A stretch of 64,000 bases of DNA from Duganella guangzhouensis (GTDB lineage Bacteria > Pseudomonadota > Gammaproteobacteria > Burkholderiales > Burkholderiaceae_D). The notes beneath the pieces were generated by a model. It had not been told where the DNA came from. It saw only the letters and a list, made by a program, of their open reading frames with translations, and searched no databases. The DNA lies in NCBI RefSeq assembly GCF_009674535.1, contig NZ_WKJK01000006.1, positions 248,001-312,000 on the forward strand, in the 5' to 3' direction. Positions 51,623 through 61,862 of the stretch are shown here, in pieces; the first letter of the stretch is position 1; every line of letters begins with the position of its first letter. The position numbers were made by a program, and so were the translations under genes.

Positions 51623-52159
51623 TCAGGCGGCACGCGGGAAGTCGATCGGCGTCAGGTTGACCCGGTTGAACAGGTTGGTGAAGGTAATCGACGCCACCGC
51701 CAGCAGCGTGTCGACAATCTGCGCATCGCTGTAACCGGCCTGCTTAACCGCAAGCACCACCTCGGCCGGCACGTCGCCGCTGGTGGTCACCACGCTATGG
51801 ACGAAGCGTGCCAGCGCATCAAGGCGGGCATCATCGCTGGGCTGACCATGGCGCACGGCGACGATGGCATCCACGCTCAGGCCTGCCTTGCCGCCCATCA
51901 GCGTATGTGCGGCAAGGCAGTAATCGCACTGCGCATCCTGGCTGACGGCCAGCTTGACGACTTCGATTTCCTTCGCGCTCAGACTGCTCTTGCGCAGCGC
52001 CGCGTCCAGATTGAGCGCAGCCTCCAGCGCCAGCGGGCTGTTGCTGCCGATGGTGACATAGGCATTCGGCACCTTGCCGACAGCGCCTTTGATGGCGCTG
52101 AACAATTGGGCGGCGTGGCCGCTGGCTTCCGAGACGGCTTGGGTATAGAGACGGGACAT
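51623..52159 (-). CDS. AhpD-like carboxymuconolactone decarboxylase family protein
   Basis: 178 residues from MSRLYTQAVSEASGHAAQLF; GAAAGGAAAC supports this start. The AhpD core motif is Cys78-x2-Cys81 with His85 (DAQCDYCLAAH), a redox-active pair for alkylhydroperoxidase-type peroxide reduction. It is divergent from an AraC regulator with an overlapping promoter region, a layout frequent for CMD-family stress genes. Confidence 0.9.
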   Translation of the reverse strand: MSRLYTQAVSEASGHAAQLFSAIKGAVGKVPNAYVTIGSNSPLALEAALNLDAALRKSSLSAKEIEVVKLAVSQDAQCDYCLAAHTLMGGKAGLSVDAIVAVRHGQPSDDARLDALARFVHSVVTTSGDVPAEVVLAVKQAGYSDAQIVDTLLAVASITFTNLFNRVNLTPIDFPRAA

Positions 52160-52233
52160 GATCTGTTTCCTTTCAAAGTGAGTAGGTATGGACACAGTCT
52201 AGGCTTGCCGCCTGCGATGATGAATAGCCAAAA

Positions 52234-52253
52234 TGCTCTATAATTTGCTCTAT
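52234..52253 (+). promoter_or_regulatory. Direct repeat TGCTCTAT upstream of the AraC gene
   Basis: TGCTCTAT occurs at 52234-52241 and 52246-52253, twelve bases apart, overlapping a TATAAT -10 box (52239-52244). Direct repeats near the -10/-35 region are usual for AraC-type binding, so it may be an autoregulatory site or control the divergent AhpD-like gene. Confidence 0.35.
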
Positions 52254-52270
52254 CGTCTCAATCCCACCGT

Positions 52271-53236
52271 ATGGACCCGCTCAGCCACCTGCTCTCCCTG
52301 TACCCCGTGCGCACCGCGCTGGATGTGCGTTGCCGCTTTGGCGCGCCGTGGGTGCTGGACCATCCGGGCACGCCATCCGGCGTCGCCCCGTATCACCTGA
52401 TCGTGCGCGGCGAAGCGCTGGCCGATGGCGCCCATGGCACCGATGGCGCGCCGCTGGCACTGCACAGTGGCGACATCCTCGTGTTCCCGCACGGTGGCGC
52501 GCACCGGCTGCACCTGGGCGACGCCGCCAAGGCCAGCCCGCTCCAAACCTCGCCCGGCTTGCTGCGCTACGAACACAACAACGGCGACGGCCCGCAGACC
52601 GACATCCTGTGCGGCGAATTCCATTTTGATGCCGATGGCAGCGCCGGCCTGCTGGCGGCACTGCCGCCGGTGCTGCTGGTGCGCACCGCCGGCCGCCCGG
52701 ACGCGCAAAGCCTGCGCCATCTGTTGCGCATGCTGCAGGAAGAAGCGGAAACGCCGCGTAGCGGCTCGGAAGCCATCCTGCGCCAACTGGCCTCGGCGCT
52801 GTTCGCGCTGCTGATCCGCACCTGGCTGGAACAGGCACTGACTGTGCCCGGCCTGTTCGGTGTGCTGGCCGAGCGCCGTCTGCAAGCCGCGCTGAACGGC
52901 ATGCTGACCGCGCCGGAAAAGCCATGGACGCTGGAAGAACTGGCCGACGCCAGTCACATGTCGCGCGCCACCTTCGCGCGCCTGTTCAAGCAAGCCGCCG
53001 GCGCCACCCCGGCCGACGTACTGACTCAGCTACGGATGGCGCGCGCCGCCCGCCTGCTGGACGCCGGCCGCGCCGCCGGCGAGGTCAGCGAGGCGGTCGG
53101 CTACCAGTCCGAAGCCGCCTTCAACCGCGCCTTCAAGCGACAATACGGCATGGGACCGGGCGCCTACCGCAAGCTGGCGGCCGGCGCTTCGATCAGCAAG
53201 TCGGAAGTGGGAAGCGCCACGCAGGGCAAGATATAG
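52271..53236 (+). CDS. AraC family regulator with N-terminal cupin (Cupin_6)
   Basis: 321 residues. The N-terminal cupin (VAPYHLIVRGEALADG, LHSGDILVFPHGGAHRL) senses a ligand. The C-terminal double helix-turn-helix contains WTLEELADASHMSRATFARLFKQAAGATPADVL and VSEAVGYQSEAAFNRAFKRQYGMGPGAYR, both standard AraC motifs. The divergent AhpD-like gene is the expected target. Its 3' end runs 73 bases into the convergent ferredoxin gene. Confidence 0.92.
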   Translation: MDPLSHLLSLYPVRTALDVRCRFGAPWVLDHPGTPSGVAPYHLIVRGEALADGAHGTDGAPLALHSGDILVFPHGGAHRLHLGDAAKASPLQTSPGLLRYEHNNGDGPQTDILCGEFHFDADGSAGLLAALPPVLLVRTAGRPDAQSLRHLLRMLQEEAETPRSGSEAILRQLASALFALLIRTWLEQALTVPGLFGVLAERRLQAALNGMLTAPEKPWTLEELADASHMSRATFARLFKQAAGATPADVLTQLRMARAARLLDAGRAAGEVSEAVGYQSEAAFNRAFKRQYGMGPGAYRKLAAGASISKSEVGSATQGKI

Positions 53237-53442
53237 CCTTCGCGCTTTTCGTCCAGGCTCAGGCCGGGCCAGTCGACGGTGTAACGCACCGTGCCACCGG
53301 TCGACAGGCAAATGCAGGTGCGGCAAGTGCCGTTGCGACAGGAACTGGGCAGGCGCACGCCGGCCTGCTCGGCCGCCTGCAGCACCGTCTGCGACGGCGC
53401 CGCGTCAAAACTCCAGCCCTGCCCTGCCAGCGTAACTTTCAT
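53164..53442 (-). CDS. [2Fe-2S] ferredoxin, plant type
   Basis: 92 residues from MKVTLAGQGWSFDAAPSQTVLQAAEQAGV. The cluster ligands are Cys35, Cys40, Cys43 and Cys74 (SSCRNGTCRTC and LPCVA), the CX4CX2C-X~30-C plant-type pattern. Stand-alone ferredoxins of this kind feed electrons to oxygenases or P450s. It is transcribed alone here, following the chemoreceptor gene after 32 bp, and overlaps the AraC coding end by 73 bases in the opposite direction. The Shine-Dalgarno is weak. Confidence 0.88.
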   Translation of the reverse strand: MKVTLAGQGWSFDAAPSQTVLQAAEQAGVRLPSSCRNGTCRTCICLSTGGTVRYTVDWPGLSLDEKREGYILPCVALPTSDLLIEAPAASLR

Positions 53443-53474
53443 AGTCCATGTCGCTTGTGGAAAGCGACATGATA

Positions 53475-55148
53475 TCAAGCGTGCAGTTGCAGTGACGGTT
53501 TGGATGCCGGTGCGCGCGGCGCGGCGGCCGGTGGGCGGCGCTTGGGCGCCAATGCGACACCGCCACCACCCGCATGCTGCAGCTTGAACACCGCCATCGC
53601 CTGCGACACGCAACGCGCCTGCTGGGCCAGGTTGCCGGCCGCCGCCGCCGCCTGCTCCACCAGCGCCGCATTCTGCTGCGTGATGTCATCAATCTTGATG
53701 ACCGCCTCGTTGACCTGGCCGATGCCGCTGCTCTGCTCGCGCGTGGAATTGGAAATCTCGCCCATCACCTGCGACACCCGGCACACCGATTCGATCACCT
53801 GATCCATGGTGACGCCGGCACTATTGGTCAGCGCGGTGCCGGCCTGCACCTTCTGTATCGAGTTATCGATCAGCTCCTTGATTTCCTTGGCCGCCGTGGC
53901 CGAACGTTGCGCCAGCCCGCGCACCTCGCTGGCCACTACCGCAAAGCCGCGTCCCTGCTCACCAGCGCGCGCCGCCTCCACCGCCGCGTTCAGCGCCAGG
54001 ATGTTGGTCTGGAACGCGATACCGTCGATCAGGCCGATGATGTCAAGAATCTTGCTGGACGAAGCACTAATGTCGCCCATGGTGGTTACCACCTGCGACA
54101 CAATGTTGCCGCCCTGTGCCGCCACTTCACGCGCACGTTCGGCCAGCTCGTTGGCGCTGGCCACGCTGGTCGCGCTTTGCTGCACGGTCGCGGTCAGCTG
54201 CTCCATGCTGGACGCGGTCTGCTGCAAGTTGGCTGCCTGCGATTCGGTGCGGCCCGACAGGTCCATATTGCCGTCCGCGATTTCATCGGTGGCCACCGAG
54301 ATTTCATCGAAATTGCGCCGCACGTCACCGATGATGCTGTGCAGGTTGATATTGGTCTGGCGCAGCGCCGCCAGCAGCTGGCCCATTTCATCGTCGCGCT
54401 GTACTTCAATCGACGCGGTCAGGTCGCCGCCGGCCATCATGCGCGCCGCCTTGGTTGCACGCCGCAGCGGCACCGCCACATTGACATACAGATGGCGCCC
54501 AAACACCAGCATGCCCAGCATTGCCACCAGCGCCGCGCCACCCAGCCAGTTGTGGGCCCGGGCCACGCTGGCGTCGTCCATCACCAGCAGCGCCAGCGCG
54601 ATCAGCGCCAGCACACCGGTCAACAGCGTGGTCGCCAGCGCGATGTGGGTCGCCAGCGACGCTTGCAGGAAGCCGCCAAGCCGCGCCAGCACGCCGGTCG
54701 ATACCGCCCGCCCCTTGACGATGCGCAGCCGGCGCGGATTGCCGCCCTTGATTTCACGGTACAGCGTGTCGGTCACGCGCACCTGCTCGCGCGACGGCTT
54801 GGTACGCACCGACAGATAGCCGACCGGCTTGCCGTTCTCGATCACCGGCGTGACATTGGCCAGCACCCAGTAAAAGTCGCCGTTCTTGCAACGGTTCTTC
54901 ACCAGCCCGGTCCACGGTTCACCGCCCTTGATGGTGCTCCACAGGTCGGCAAACGCCTCCACCGGCATGTCCGGATGCCGCACGATATTTTGCGGCGCCC
55001 CCATCAACTCTTCCTCGGTAAAGCCGCTGACCTCGATGAAATACGGATTGGCGTAGTTGATATTGCCTTGCAAATCGGTACTGGAGACGATGGTCTTGCC
55101 ATCTTCCATGACGTACTCTTTTTGCGTTACAGGGGAATTCATGCGCAT
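53475..55148 (-). CDS. Methyl-accepting chemotaxis protein with PAS domain (Aer-like)
   Basis: 557 residues from [25 protein letters not shown], supported by AAGGAGCCGTC. A PAS domain (about 20-130, [34 protein letters not shown]) precedes two membrane helices, a HAMP-like segment ([18 protein letters not shown]) and the MCP signalling hairpin with the invariant tip [38 protein letters not shown] (split around residue 375). The PAS position resembles Aer energy-taxis receptors. No CheB/R pentapeptide is seen; the C-terminus is Ala/Pro-rich. Confidence 0.93.
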   Translation of the reverse strand: MRMNSPVTQKEYVMEDGKTIVSSTDLQGNINYANPYFIEVSGFTEEELMGAPQNIVRHPDMPVEAFADLWSTIKGGEPWTGLVKNRCKNGDFYWVLANVTPVIENGKPVGYLSVRTKPSREQVRVTDTLYREIKGGNPRRLRIVKGRAVSTGVLARLGGFLQASLATHIALATTLLTGVLALIALALLVMDDASVARAHNWLGGAALVAMLGMLVFGRHLYVNVAVPLRRATKAARMMAGGDLTASIEVQRDDEMGQLLAALRQTNINLHSIIGDVRRNFDEISVATDEIADGNMDLSGRTESQAANLQQTASSMEQLTATVQQSATSVASANELAERAREVAAQGGNIVSQVVTTMGDISASSSKILDIIGLIDGIAFQTNILALNAAVEAARAGEQGRGFAVVASEVRGLAQRSATAAKEIKELIDNSIQKVQAGTALTNSAGVTMDQVIESVCRVSQVMGEISNSTREQSSGIGQVNEAVIKIDDITQQNAALVEQAAAAAGNLAQQARCVSQAMAVFKLQHAGGGGVALAPKRRPPAAAPRAPASKPSLQLHA

Positions 55149-55313
55149 GACGGCTCCTTGACTTGCTCTTGTGGGATAAGCAGAGGCGAACCGGGGGCTG
55201 GGGGGCGCCTCAGGCCGAACTGGCCTGAAGCACCGAGAATAGAAGTATTTACGATGATGAAAATTCACCAATTGTCGCAACGCCGCAATTTTTGCGGCGA
55301 TACAACATGAAAA

Positions 55314-56240
55314 CTAGTCAGGCTTGAAATTTTGCCCCAGCGACATTGGCTTATTCAACAAGATTGTCTGCGGATTGCGGCAGATAATCACGAGTACCAC
55401 GATGGTAGCGATATAGGGCAGCATCGACAGGAACTCGGACGGTATCGCCAGCCCCATGCCCTGGCCGTGGAATTGCAGCACGGTGACGCCGCCGAACAGA
55501 TACGCGCCCACCAGCACGCCACGCGGCTTCCAGGTCGCGAACACCACCTGCGCCAGCGCGATCCAGCCACGGCCGGCGGTCATGCCTTCCACCCACATCG
55601 GCGTCAGCGCCAGCGACAGATAGGCGCCGCCGAGACCGGCCAACGCGCCGCCGAACAGCACCGTGCCATAGCGCAGGCCGATCACCGGGAAGCCGATCGC
55701 ATGCGCGCTGTGCGGCGACTCGCCCACCGCGCGGATGATCAATCCCAGCCGTGTACGCGCCAGCACCCAGCCGATCAACAGCACCAGCGCCACCGACCCA
55801 TACACCATGGCGTCGAAGCGGAACAGCAGCGGGCCCACAAACGGAATCTCCGACAGCAGCGGGAACGACAGATGCGGCATCGGCGCCACCGTCTGGCCGA
55901 CATAGCTTTGGCCCAGGAAGGCCGAGGCACCAATGCCGAATAGCGTCAGCGCCAATCCGGTGGCAACCTGGTTGGTTTGCAGCGTCAGCACCAGGAAGCC
56001 GAAGATCAGCGACATCAGCATGCCGGCGCCGGCCGCCGCCAGCAATCCCAAGGTCATGCTGCCGCTGCTGAGCGTGACACCGAAGCCGACCACGGCGCCG
56101 ATCAGCATCATGCCCTCCAGCCCCAGATTCAGCACGCCCGAGCGTTCCGTCACCAGCTCGCCCATCGAGGCCACCACCAGCGGCGTGGCGGCGCCGGCGG
56201 TGCTGGCGAGGAAAGCGATCAACAATTCAGTGGTCATCAT
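55314..56240 (-). CDS. Nucleoside-type ABC transporter permease (second)
   Basis: 308-residue permease with about eight membrane helices and the BPD_transp_2 pattern (GVLNLGLEGMMLIGAVVGF, LGLIIRAVGESPHSAHAIGFPV). It is the NupQ/YufQ-type subunit that pairs with the permease encoded just upstream, overlapping it by four bases. Together with the BMP-family binding protein at 60.8 kb the set resembles bacterial guanosine/purine nucleoside importers. It is last in its operon. Confidence 0.9.
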   Translation of the reverse strand: MMTTELLIAFLASTAGAATPLVVASMGELVTERSGVLNLGLEGMMLIGAVVGFGVTLSSGSMTLGLLAAAGAGMLMSLIFGFLVLTLQTNQVATGLALTLFGIGASAFLGQSYVGQTVAPMPHLSFPLLSEIPFVGPLLFRFDAMVYGSVALVLLIGWVLARTRLGLIIRAVGESPHSAHAIGFPVIGLRYGTVLFGGALAGLGGAYLSLALTPMWVEGMTAGRGWIALAQVVFATWKPRGVLVGAYLFGGVTVLQFHGQGMGLAIPSEFLSMLPYIATIVVLVIICRNPQTILLNKPMSLGQNFKPD

Positions 56241-57313
56241 GCTGGAACTCCCGCCACACGCTTGTGCGGCTTGATGCGATAGTGGATGAACAGGTCGGCC
56301 GCCAGCAGATAAAACAACAGCAGCCCCTGGAAGATGCCGGTGATGGCGGACGGCGCCTGCAACTCGATCTGCGCGGTCTCGCCGCCGATGTACAGCAGCG
56401 ACATCAGCAGCGCCGACAGCACCACGCCGATCGGATGCAACCGGCCGACATAGGCGACGATAATCGCGGCAAAACCATAGCCCGGCGACACCGACGGCTG
56501 CAACTGCCCCAGCGGCCCGGCCACTTCACCGACGCCGGCCACGCCGGCCAGCGCGCCGCTGACCATGAAGGCCAGCCACACATTGCGCGGCTCGCTGAAG
56601 CCGGCGTACAGCGCCGCCGCCGGCGCCATGCCGCTGACCTGCATGCGGTAGCCGGCAAACGTATGCTTGCAGAAGAACCAGGCCGCGCCGGCCGCGATCA
56701 GCGACAGGATGAAAGCGGCGTTGACGCGCAAGCCTTCCACCAGCAACGGCAAGGTGGCCGACTCGCTGAACATTTTCGACTGCGGGAAGTTGAAGCCGGC
56801 CGGGTCGCGCATCGGCCCGTGCACCAGATAGCTGAGCAAGTGGTAGGCCACATACACCAGCATCAGCGACACCAGGATTTCGCTGGTGTTGAAGCGGGTG
56901 CGCAGCAGCGCCGGAATCGCCGCCCACAGCATGCCGCCCAGCGCGCCGGCCAGCAGCATCAGCGGCAGCACCCACCATGCCTGCACCTCGTCGAAGTACA
57001 GTGCCACCGCGCCGGCGCAAATCGCGCCAACGGTCAGCTGGCCATCGGCGCCGATGTTGTTGACGTTGGCGCGGAAGCCGATCGCCAGGCCAACGCCACA
57101 CAGTATCAGCGGGGTCGCCTTCAGCAGCAGCTCGCCCACACCATACAGCGTGGTCCACGGCTTGACGAAGTAAACGTAAAACGCATGCACCGGCTCCTGG
57201 CCGATGAAGAAGAACAGCAGCGAGCCGGTGACCAGCATCGCCAGCGCCGCCAGCAAGGGCGAAGCCAGCATCATGCAGCGCGAAGGTTCGGGACGTCGTT
57301 CAAGCCTGGACAT
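56237..57313 (-). CDS. Nucleoside-type ABC transporter permease (first)
   Basis: 358 residues with about nine membrane segments. The hallmark ATPLILCGVGLAIGFRANVNNIGADGQLTVGAICAG marks the NupP/YufP-type subunit. It overlaps the ATPase gene by 14 bases and the second permease by four, so the three are one transcript. It forms half of the inner-membrane channel. Confidence 0.9.
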   Translation of the reverse strand: MSRLERRPEPSRCMMLASPLLAALAMLVTGSLLFFFIGQEPVHAFYVYFVKPWTTLYGVGELLLKATPLILCGVGLAIGFRANVNNIGADGQLTVGAICAGAVALYFDEVQAWWVLPLMLLAGALGGMLWAAIPALLRTRFNTSEILVSLMLVYVAYHLLSYLVHGPMRDPAGFNFPQSKMFSESATLPLLVEGLRVNAAFILSLIAAGAAWFFCKHTFAGYRMQVSGMAPAAALYAGFSEPRNVWLAFMVSGALAGVAGVGEVAGPLGQLQPSVSPGYGFAAIIVAYVGRLHPIGVVLSALLMSLLYIGGETAQIELQAPSAITGIFQGLLLFYLLAADLFIHYRIKPHKRVAGVPA

Positions 57314-58853
57314 ATTCGGGTGCTCCGTGCGGTTGGGTATAGTCGAAATCGCCGCTCATCCACACGCCGATCTGGTTGATGCTGGTGGCCGCCGCCGGCA
57401 CCGCGCGCGATAAACGGCCGTCGGCCAGCACGGCGATGCGGTCGCTCATCATGAACAATTCGTCCAGCTCCTCGGACAGCACCAGCACCGCCACGCCCTG
57501 GTCGCGCATGTCGATGATGGCCTGGCGGATCAGCATGGCGGCGCCGATGTCCACGCCCCACGTCGGCTGCGCGAACACCATCACCTTGGGCGCCAGCATG
57601 ATCTCGCGGCCGACGATGAATTTCTGCAGATTGCCGCCGGACAGCGAGGCCGCCGCCGAACCTTCGCCGCCGCACTTGACCTTGAAGCGCTCGATGACCT
57701 TCTGCGCGAACGCGCGCACCGCGCCGCGCTGGATCAAGCCCTTGCGCACCATGCCGGTTTGCGCGGCCGGCACGTAGCCGGTCAGCAGCGCGTTATCGGC
57801 CAGCGACAGGTCGGGCACTGCGCCACGGCCCAGCCGCTCTTCCGGCACGAAGCCCAGGCCCAGCTGGCGGCGCTGCGCCGCGTCCAGCGTGCCGACATCG
57901 CGCTCGCCCAGCTGGATCACGCCTTCGCTGCGGTGCAGCTGACGCTCGCCGGAGATAGCCTTCAACAGCTCCTGCTGGCCGTTACCCGAGATGCCGGCGA
58001 TGCCGACAATCTCGCCGCTGCGCAGCGACAGGCAGACATCCTTCAACTTGGTGCCGAACGGATCGTCGCTTTGCACATTCAGCTTATCCAGCAGCAGCCG
58101 CACCTCGCCCGGTTCGCGCGGCTTATGCACGCACACCGGCAGTTCGCGGCCGATCATCAGCTCCGCCAGCGACTTGGCGCTTTCCTGCTTGGGCAGCGCG
58201 GTGCCGGACACGCGGCCGCCACGCAGCACCGTGGCCTTGTCGCACAGCGCCTGAATTTCATCCAGCTTGTGACTGATGTACAGAATGCTGACGCCCTCCG
58301 CCGCCAGCCGCCGCAGCGACTCGAACAGCTTCAGCACCGCGTCCGGCGTCAGCACCGAGGTCGGCTCGTCCATGATCAGCAGCTTGGGCGACTGCAGCAG
58401 GCAGCGCACGATCTCGACGCGCTGGCGCTCGCCGACCGACATGCTGTGCACCAGCCGCTGTGGATCGAGCGGCAGGCCGTATTGTTCGGACACCGCCTTG
58501 ATGCGCGGCGCCAGCGCCGCCGGCGACAGCTTCTGGTCCAGCGCCAGCGCGATGTTCTCGGCCACCGTCAGCGTCTCGAATAAGGCGAAGTGCTGGAACA
58601 CCATGCCGATGCCCAGCTTGCGCGCATCGTGCGGGCTATGGATGTGGACCTGGCGGCCCTCCCACATGATCTGGCCGTCGTCCGGCTTGACCACGCCATA
58701 GATGATCTTCATCAGCGTGCTCTTGCCGGCGCCATTCTCGCCCAGCACGGCGTGGATCTCGCCCGGCATCACCGTCAGGTTGACGTCGGCGTTGGCCACC
58801 ACCGAGGGATAGATCTTGGAGATGCCCAGCATCTGCAAGCGCGGTTCTGTCAT
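57300..58853 (-). CDS. Nucleoside-type ABC transporter ATPase, two tandem domains
   Basis: 517 residues comprising two ABC domains. The first has Walker A GENGAGKST and signature SVGERQRVEIVRCL, with LLIMDEPTSVLTP. The second has an altered Walker A, GISGNGQQE, and signature LSGGNLQKFIVGREI. This one-good, one-degenerate arrangement is standard for BMP-associated and sugar-type (RbsA-like) importers. The start is followed by TEPRLQMLGISKIYPSVVANADVNL. First gene of the three-gene operon, divergent from the GntR regulator. Confidence 0.92.
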   Translation of the reverse strand: MTEPRLQMLGISKIYPSVVANADVNLTVMPGEIHAVLGENGAGKSTLMKIIYGVVKPDDGQIMWEGRQVHIHSPHDARKLGIGMVFQHFALFETLTVAENIALALDQKLSPAALAPRIKAVSEQYGLPLDPQRLVHSMSVGERQRVEIVRCLLQSPKLLIMDEPTSVLTPDAVLKLFESLRRLAAEGVSILYISHKLDEIQALCDKATVLRGGRVSGTALPKQESAKSLAELMIGRELPVCVHKPREPGEVRLLLDKLNVQSDDPFGTKLKDVCLSLRSGEIVGIAGISGNGQQELLKAISGERQLHRSEGVIQLGERDVGTLDAAQRRQLGLGFVPEERLGRGAVPDLSLADNALLTGYVPAAQTGMVRKGLIQRGAVRAFAQKVIERFKVKCGGEGSAAASLSGGNLQKFIVGREIMLAPKVMVFAQPTWGVDIGAAMLIRQAIIDMRDQGVAVLVLSEELDELFMMSDRIAVLADGRLSRAVPAAATSINQIGVWMSGDFDYTQPHGAPEYVQA

Positions 58854-58868
58854 CGGCGCTTCCCTTCA

Positions 58869-59017
58869 TCGTATACAAATCAGATGAACCAACTGACGCA
58901 ATTAGCGTGCCACGCGCTCCCATGCAGCGCTGCGCCGTTTTGGCCTGCGCCTCGCACTAAAGCGGGATGCTTAATCACCAAAAGCGTGCACCACATTGTG
59001 CACAAAGGTGTATACGA
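58869..59017. promoter_or_regulatory. GTATAC-core operators in the GntR divergent region
   Basis: TCGTATACA (58869-58877) and TGTATACGA (59009-59017) are exact inverted copies at the two ends of the 217-bp intergenic region, one beside each divergent gene. GTATAC-centred palindromes are common operators for FCD-type GntR proteins, and one is encoded here. GTGCAC-N6-GTGCAC (58986-59003) lies between them. Confidence 0.55.
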
Positions 59018-59070
59018 CTTAGCACGCTTCCTGCTTTATAGCACACGGTATTATCGATATGGAGTTACCC

Positions 59071-59784
59071 ATGCCACACCAGCGCAAAGCCGATCAAGCT
59101 GTCGTCAAACGCGGGACCACCGCCGTCGACATGCGCATTTACAAGGCGGTTGTCAACGCCGTCATGAGTCACCGCCTGCCGCCCGGCACCCACCTGGGCG
59201 AGGCGGATTTCTGCGAGCTGTATCAGGTCAGCCGCACCACCGTGCGCAAGGCGCTGCAACGGCTGGCGCATGACCACATCATCGAGCTGCGCCCCAATCG
59301 CGGCGCGGTGATCGCCTCGCCCACGCCACAGGAAGCGCGCGATATTTTTGCCGCCAGGCGCGCCATCGAACGCGAGATCGTGCCGCTGGTAATAGAGAAC
59401 GCCACGCCGGAATCGCTGAAGCAAATCCGCGCCGCCATTGCGGCGGAAGACGCGGCGCGGCGCGGCGGCGACCGCGCCGGCTGGATCCGGCTGGGCGGCG
59501 AGTTCCATCTGCTGCTGGCGCAACTGGCCGGCAACCACGTGCTGCAGCGCTTCATGGCGGAGCTGGTGTCGCGCTGTTCGCTGATCATCGCTCTCTATGA
59601 AACACCCGGCAGCGCCATGTGCGAGAACGACGAGCACCAGGACCTGGCCACGCTGATCGAAGACGGCAAGGTCAAGGAGGCGACCCATTTGATCGAACAC
59701 CACCTGCAGGAAATCGAAGCCCGCCTGCGCCTGAATGAGGCCGACAAAAAAGTAAACCTGGCCGAAGCCCTGTCAGGGTTTTGA
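59071..59784 (+). CDS. GntR family regulator (FadR/FCD subfamily)
   Basis: 237 residues from MPHQRKADQAVVKRG; GGAG six bases upstream supports this start over an ATG 12 bases earlier. The winged helix (YKAVVNAVMSHRLPPGTHLGEADFCELYQVSRTTVRKALQRLAHDHIIELRPNRGAVIA) is followed by an FCD domain with metal/effector-binding residues (FHLLLAQLAGN, DEHQDLATLIEDG, HHLQEIEARL). It stands between divergent halves of the nucleoside import/catabolism genes, and both promoters carry a GTATAC site, so it is the probable regulator. Confidence 0.92.
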   Translation: MPHQRKADQAVVKRGTTAVDMRIYKAVVNAVMSHRLPPGTHLGEADFCELYQVSRTTVRKALQRLAHDHIIELRPNRGAVIASPTPQEARDIFAARRAIEREIVPLVIENATPESLKQIRAAIAAEDAARRGGDRAGWIRLGGEFHLLLAQLAGNHVLQRFMAELVSRCSLIIALYETPGSAMCENDEHQDLATLIEDGKVKEATHLIEHHLQEIEARLRLNEADKKVNLAEALSGF

Positions 59785-59823
59785 CTATGGCCCGCTTATT
59801 GCTAAAGGGGTAGACGAGATTGA

Positions 59824-59847
59824 ATCCAATTGCTAAAACGATTGGAT
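59824..59847 (+). promoter_or_regulatory. Inverted repeat ATCCAAT-N10-ATTGGAT upstream of the Tsx-like gene
   Basis: Perfect 7-bp arms at 59824-59830 and 59841-59847 in the 114-bp gap between gntR and the channel gene. Followed by GGATACAAAAA, which partly resembles the GTATACAAAT at 58871. Could be an operator or an mRNA hairpin. Confidence 0.4.
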
Positions 59848-59898
59848 ACAAAAAAAGTGCTTACAAACCCAGAAAACCCAGACCTGAAGGAGCCCAGC

Positions 59899-60756
59899 AT
59901 GCCACGTCTCGCCCGCAGTACCGTAGCCCTCGCCATCATCGCCATGTCCGCCGCTTGCACCGCGCAAGCCGCTGACTGGAGCGATACCTCGCTCAGCTAC
60001 CGTTATGGCACCAAGTTCGCCGAACCGTACAATGATCAGGACATCACCAAGACCATCGTCAACCTGAGCCACGTCTCCGGCTACAAGTACGGCAAGAACT
60101 TCTTCAGCGTCGACCTGCTGATGTCGTCGGAGCTGGACCCGTCGGCGGCCGGATCCAACAGCGGCGCGCATGAAGCTTATGTGGTGTATCGCAACACGCT
60201 GGACTTGGGCAAAATCACCGGCAACAACTACGCCTTCGGTCCGGTGCGCGGTCTCGGCGCCACCGTCGGCTTCGACTACAACAGCAAGACCGACGCTGGC
60301 TACAACTCCAAGAAGCGCATGGTGGTGGCCGGTCCGACGCTGATGCTGGACGTGCCAGGCTTCCTCGACGTCAGCCTGCTGGCCCTGTGGGAATCGAACG
60401 CGCCGTACAACAGCTACACCAACCAGGCCACGCCACGCTACGCGTATAAAACCCACGCCATGCTGACCGGCGCCTGGGGCATCCCGTTCAACGTCGGCAT
60501 CCCGCTGTCGTTCGAAGGCTACGCCAACTTCATCACCGCCAAGGGCACCAACGAATTCGGCGGCGGCACCGCGCCGGAGACCAACATCGACATGCAGATC
60601 ATGTATGACATCAGCGAAGCCGTGGGCACGCCGAAGAACACCTTCAAGATCGGTGTCGAGTACCAGTACTGGAAAAACAAATTCGGCAACCCGGACCGCA
60701 CCGTCCCGGGCGCCACCGCCAAGACGCCGATGGTGCGCGCCGAATACCACTTCTAA
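59899..60756 (+). CDS. Tsx-like nucleoside-specific outer-membrane channel
   Basis: 285 residues from MPRLARSTVALAIIAMSAACTAQA (signal peptide, cleavage near AQA|AD). The mature chain (WSDTSLSYRYGTKFAEPYNDQDITKTIVNLSHVSGYKYGKNFFSVDLLMS) matches the Tsx/OmpK family of 12-strand channels, and it ends in Phe (RAEYHF). GAAGGAGCC supports the start; frames upstream are untranslated leader. It provides outer-membrane passage for nucleosides feeding the ABC importer. Confidence 0.88.
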   Translation: MPRLARSTVALAIIAMSAACTAQAADWSDTSLSYRYGTKFAEPYNDQDITKTIVNLSHVSGYKYGKNFFSVDLLMSSELDPSAAGSNSGAHEAYVVYRNTLDLGKITGNNYAFGPVRGLGATVGFDYNSKTDAGYNSKKRMVVAGPTLMLDVPGFLDVSLLALWESNAPYNSYTNQATPRYAYKTHAMLTGAWGIPFNVGIPLSFEGYANFITAKGTNEFGGGTAPETNIDMQIMYDISEAVGTPKNTFKIGVEYQYWKNKFGNPDRTVPGATAKTPMVRAEYHF

Positions 60757-60780
60757 TCGACTCAACGTAAAGGAAACCAT

Positions 60781-61860
<1,080 letters not shown>

Positions 61861-61862
61861 GC

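Noticed and set aside
53574..55310. 578-codon plus-strand frame opposite the chemoreceptor
   Set aside because: The minus-strand MCP has a full PAS-HAMP-signalling layout; the antisense frame is Arg/His-rich shadow sequence.
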